A DNA stretch of 17,418 nt from an uncultured Collinsella sp. (GTDB taxonomy: Bacteria; Actinomycetota; Coriobacteriia; Coriobacteriales; Coriobacteriaceae): positions 1-17,418 of the forward strand of contig CABULX010000044.1 in NCBI GenBank assembly GCA_902492545.1, read 5' to 3'. The position numbers were made by a program, and so were the translations under genes. The notes under the pieces were generated by a model. The model was not told where the DNA came from and ran no database searches. It was given only the letters and a program-made list of their open reading frames with translations. This document shows positions 15,240-17,418 of the stretch, one piece after another. Each line of letters opens with the position of its first letter. The first letter of the stretch is position 1.

Positions 15240-15998
15240 CTACATCAGCCCGCTCAGGGCGATGTCGACGGCCTCGTTGAGGTCGTCGGTAATGTGTACC
15301 AGATCCGGATCGAGCGGGCTGATCATGCCGGCGCCCATCACCGGACCGTTGAGCCAGTCGAATAGGCCCTGCCAGTACTCGCTGCCCACCAGCACGAGCG
15401 GCATGCGCTTGACCTTGTGCGTCTGCACCAGCGTGAGCACCTCGAACATCTCGTCGAGCGTGCCAAACCCGCCGGGAAACACGATGGCGCCCGAGCTGTA
15501 TTTGACGAACATGGTCTTGCGCACAAAGAAGTAACGGAAGTCCATGCCGAGGTTCACGTATTTATTGAGCCCCTGCTCGTGCGGAAGCTCGATACCCAGG
15601 CCGACCGACTTGCCGTTGGCGCTCGCCGCTCCCCTGTTGGCCGCCTCCATGATGCCGGGGCCGCCACCGGTGATAACCGCCACGCCGCGTTGGGCAATCT
15701 TGCGACCGACCGTGCGCGCCGCCTTGTAGAGCGGATCGGTCTTGGGCGTGCGGGCGCTACCGAAGATGGTCACCGCAGGCCCGAGCTCGGCCAGCGCGCC
15801 AAAACCATCGACGAATTCTGCCTGAATACGAAGGACGCGCCACGGATCGACATGCAACCAGTCGGTTGAATCCTCAGGCGCCAGCAGGTTGGCGTACGTA
15901 TTATCCTTAGGAATCATGGGGCCGCGCATGACCACGGGACCGCGGCGGTACGTCTCGTCGTAGGCAGGCTCGCCCTCGACATTCTCGTTCTTAATCAT
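15240..15998 (-). CDS. LOG/TIGR00730 family Rossmann-fold protein
   Basis: This 252-residue protein of the LOG (lysine-decarboxylase-like, TIGR00730) family has cytoplasmic members that act as nucleotide 5'-monophosphate phosphoribohydrolases. The Rossmann-fold signature GGGPGIMEAANRG is at 111-123 and the catalytic PGGFGTLDE at 175-183, both intact. The N-terminal 70 residues are an extension also seen in longer LOG proteins. The ATG at 15998 has AGGAG five to six bases upstream; the frame extends to 16070 but only through the preceding terminator. Codons 211-252 and the stop are duplicated at 10892-11021. The nucleotide substrate is unknown. It lies downstream of tgt but is separated from it by a terminator. 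Confidence 0.92.
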   Translation of the reverse strand: MIKNENVEGEPAYDETYRRGPVVMRGPMIPKDNTYANLLAPEDSTDWLHVDPWRVLRIQAEFVDGFGALAELGPAVTIFGSARTPKTDPLYKAARTVGRKIAQRGVAVITGGGPGIMEAANRGAASANGKSVGLGIELPHEQGLNKYVNLGMDFRYFFVRKTMFVKYSSGAIVFPGGFGTLDEMFEVLTLVQTHKVKRMPLVLVGSEYWQGLFDWLNGPVMGAGMISPLDPDLVHITDDLNEAVDIALSGLM

Positions 15999-16013
15999 GG
16001 GTGCTCCTATCGA

Positions 16014-16062
16014 GAAAAAGAAAAACGGGCGGGGTCGACGCCATGCGCCAAACACCCGCCCG
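16014..16062 (-). terminator. Rho-independent terminator of tgt
   Basis: On the minus strand CGGGCGGG (16055-16062) pairs with CCCGCCCG (16026-16033). The stem is followed by TTTTTCTTTTTC, a clear T-run. It lies about 70 bp past the tgt stop. Confidence 0.85.
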
Positions 16063-16134
16063 AACATCAACTATTCGGTATGGTACCCACGATGTATCAA
16101 GTGCTTGCAAGCTATCGGTCAGCGGTCGTAGCTC

Positions 16135-17274
<1,140 letters not shown>

Positions 17275-17311
17275 AAACTGGAACTCCTTGGTTGCGGTTC
17301 ATACGCAAACC

Positions 17312-17317
17312 ATTATA
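17312..17317 (-). promoter_or_regulatory. -10 element of the tgt promoter
   Basis: Read on the minus strand this is a perfect TATAAT, 38 bp before the tgt ATG. No good -35 hexamer is seen at 16-18 bp (CGGTGC region), so transcription may need an activator or rely on the strong -10. Confidence 0.6.
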
Positions 17318-17360
17318 CGGGCAACCCGCAAGAAGCACCGACTCGACAGAAACTGGTGCA

Positions 17361-17380
17361 TTAAACGACTAGTCATTTAA
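17361..17380. promoter_or_regulatory. Near-perfect 20-bp palindrome upstream of tgt
   Basis: TTAAACGACTAGTCATTTAA is a palindrome with one mismatched pair. It lies about 45 bp upstream of the tgt -10 and may be an operator for tgt or for a gene beyond the window edge. The regulator is unknown. Confidence 0.4.
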
Positions 17381-17418
17381 GAACGTCCATTACAGTCGAA
17401 ATTGTCAGCCCGGGACCG

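Noticed and set aside
17275..17317. preQ1 riboswitch in the tgt leader
   Set aside because: The leader after the -10 is only about 35 nt. GGTT/AACC pairing with a possible 3-bp pseudoknot is too weak, and the A-rich tail and usual preQ1 core are absent.

Overview
The window looks like chromosome from a high-GC, anaerobic gut actinobacterium of the Coriobacteriia, most likely Collinsella or a close relative. This is inferred from base composition, protein style and gene content; no taxonomic search was possible. Almost all of it is compact housekeeping sequence. The exception is an A/T-richer accessory stretch at about 10,890-15,240.

Layout. Positions 1-221 hold no recognisable gene. A DtxR/MntR-type metal regulator (222-611, minus) lies behind a promoter with several copies of an AGTTAGCC half-site. 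Next, on the minus strand, come a Cof-type HAD phosphatase and a Uup-like ABC-F ATPase, which form a two-gene unit. The high-affinity phosphate operon pstS-pstC-pstA-pstB follows (7258 down to 3599, minus), with overlapping genes, a strong terminator and no phoU. Then come an M20/Sapep dipeptidase and a HAD-IA phosphatase (minus), and a divergent DegV lipid-binding protein (plus). At the right end, tgt (queuine tRNA-ribosyltransferase) precedes an LOG/TIGR00730-family protein, both minus.

The island. Between degV and the LOG gene lies a 4.35 kb insert. It contains (i) a second copy of the last 130 bp of the LOG gene, (ii) an A/T-rich segment with inverted repeats, (iii) a 1003-residue fusion of a zinc-binding archaeo-eukaryotic primase (AEP, TOTE type), an SF2 helicase and a PLD-like domain, and (iv) a DinJ/YafQ-type toxin-antitoxin pair. 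The two LOG 3' ends differ at 11 of 130 bases, and 10 of these are third codon positions. The duplicate therefore seems to have diverged as working coding sequence before it arrived here, which suggests import rather than local duplication. Removing one repeat plus the insert would restore an LOG gene converging on degV across a shared long hairpin. No integrase or transposase is visible.

Repeats. A palindromic element of about 68 bp with AAGTTGCGGTGGAATAG-type arms occurs three times, each time at a gene 3' end (about 7463, 10738 and 14436). The third copy supplies the last codons and stop of the primase-helicase gene, and copies two and three bracket it as direct repeats.

How the genes work together. 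PstSCAB imports phosphate and the DtxR protein probably senses iron or manganese. Tgt modifies tRNA, while Uup-like ABC-F, the HAD enzymes, dipeptidase, DegV and LOG are general metabolism. The island looks like a defence or conflict module. Its function is inferred from domain content only.
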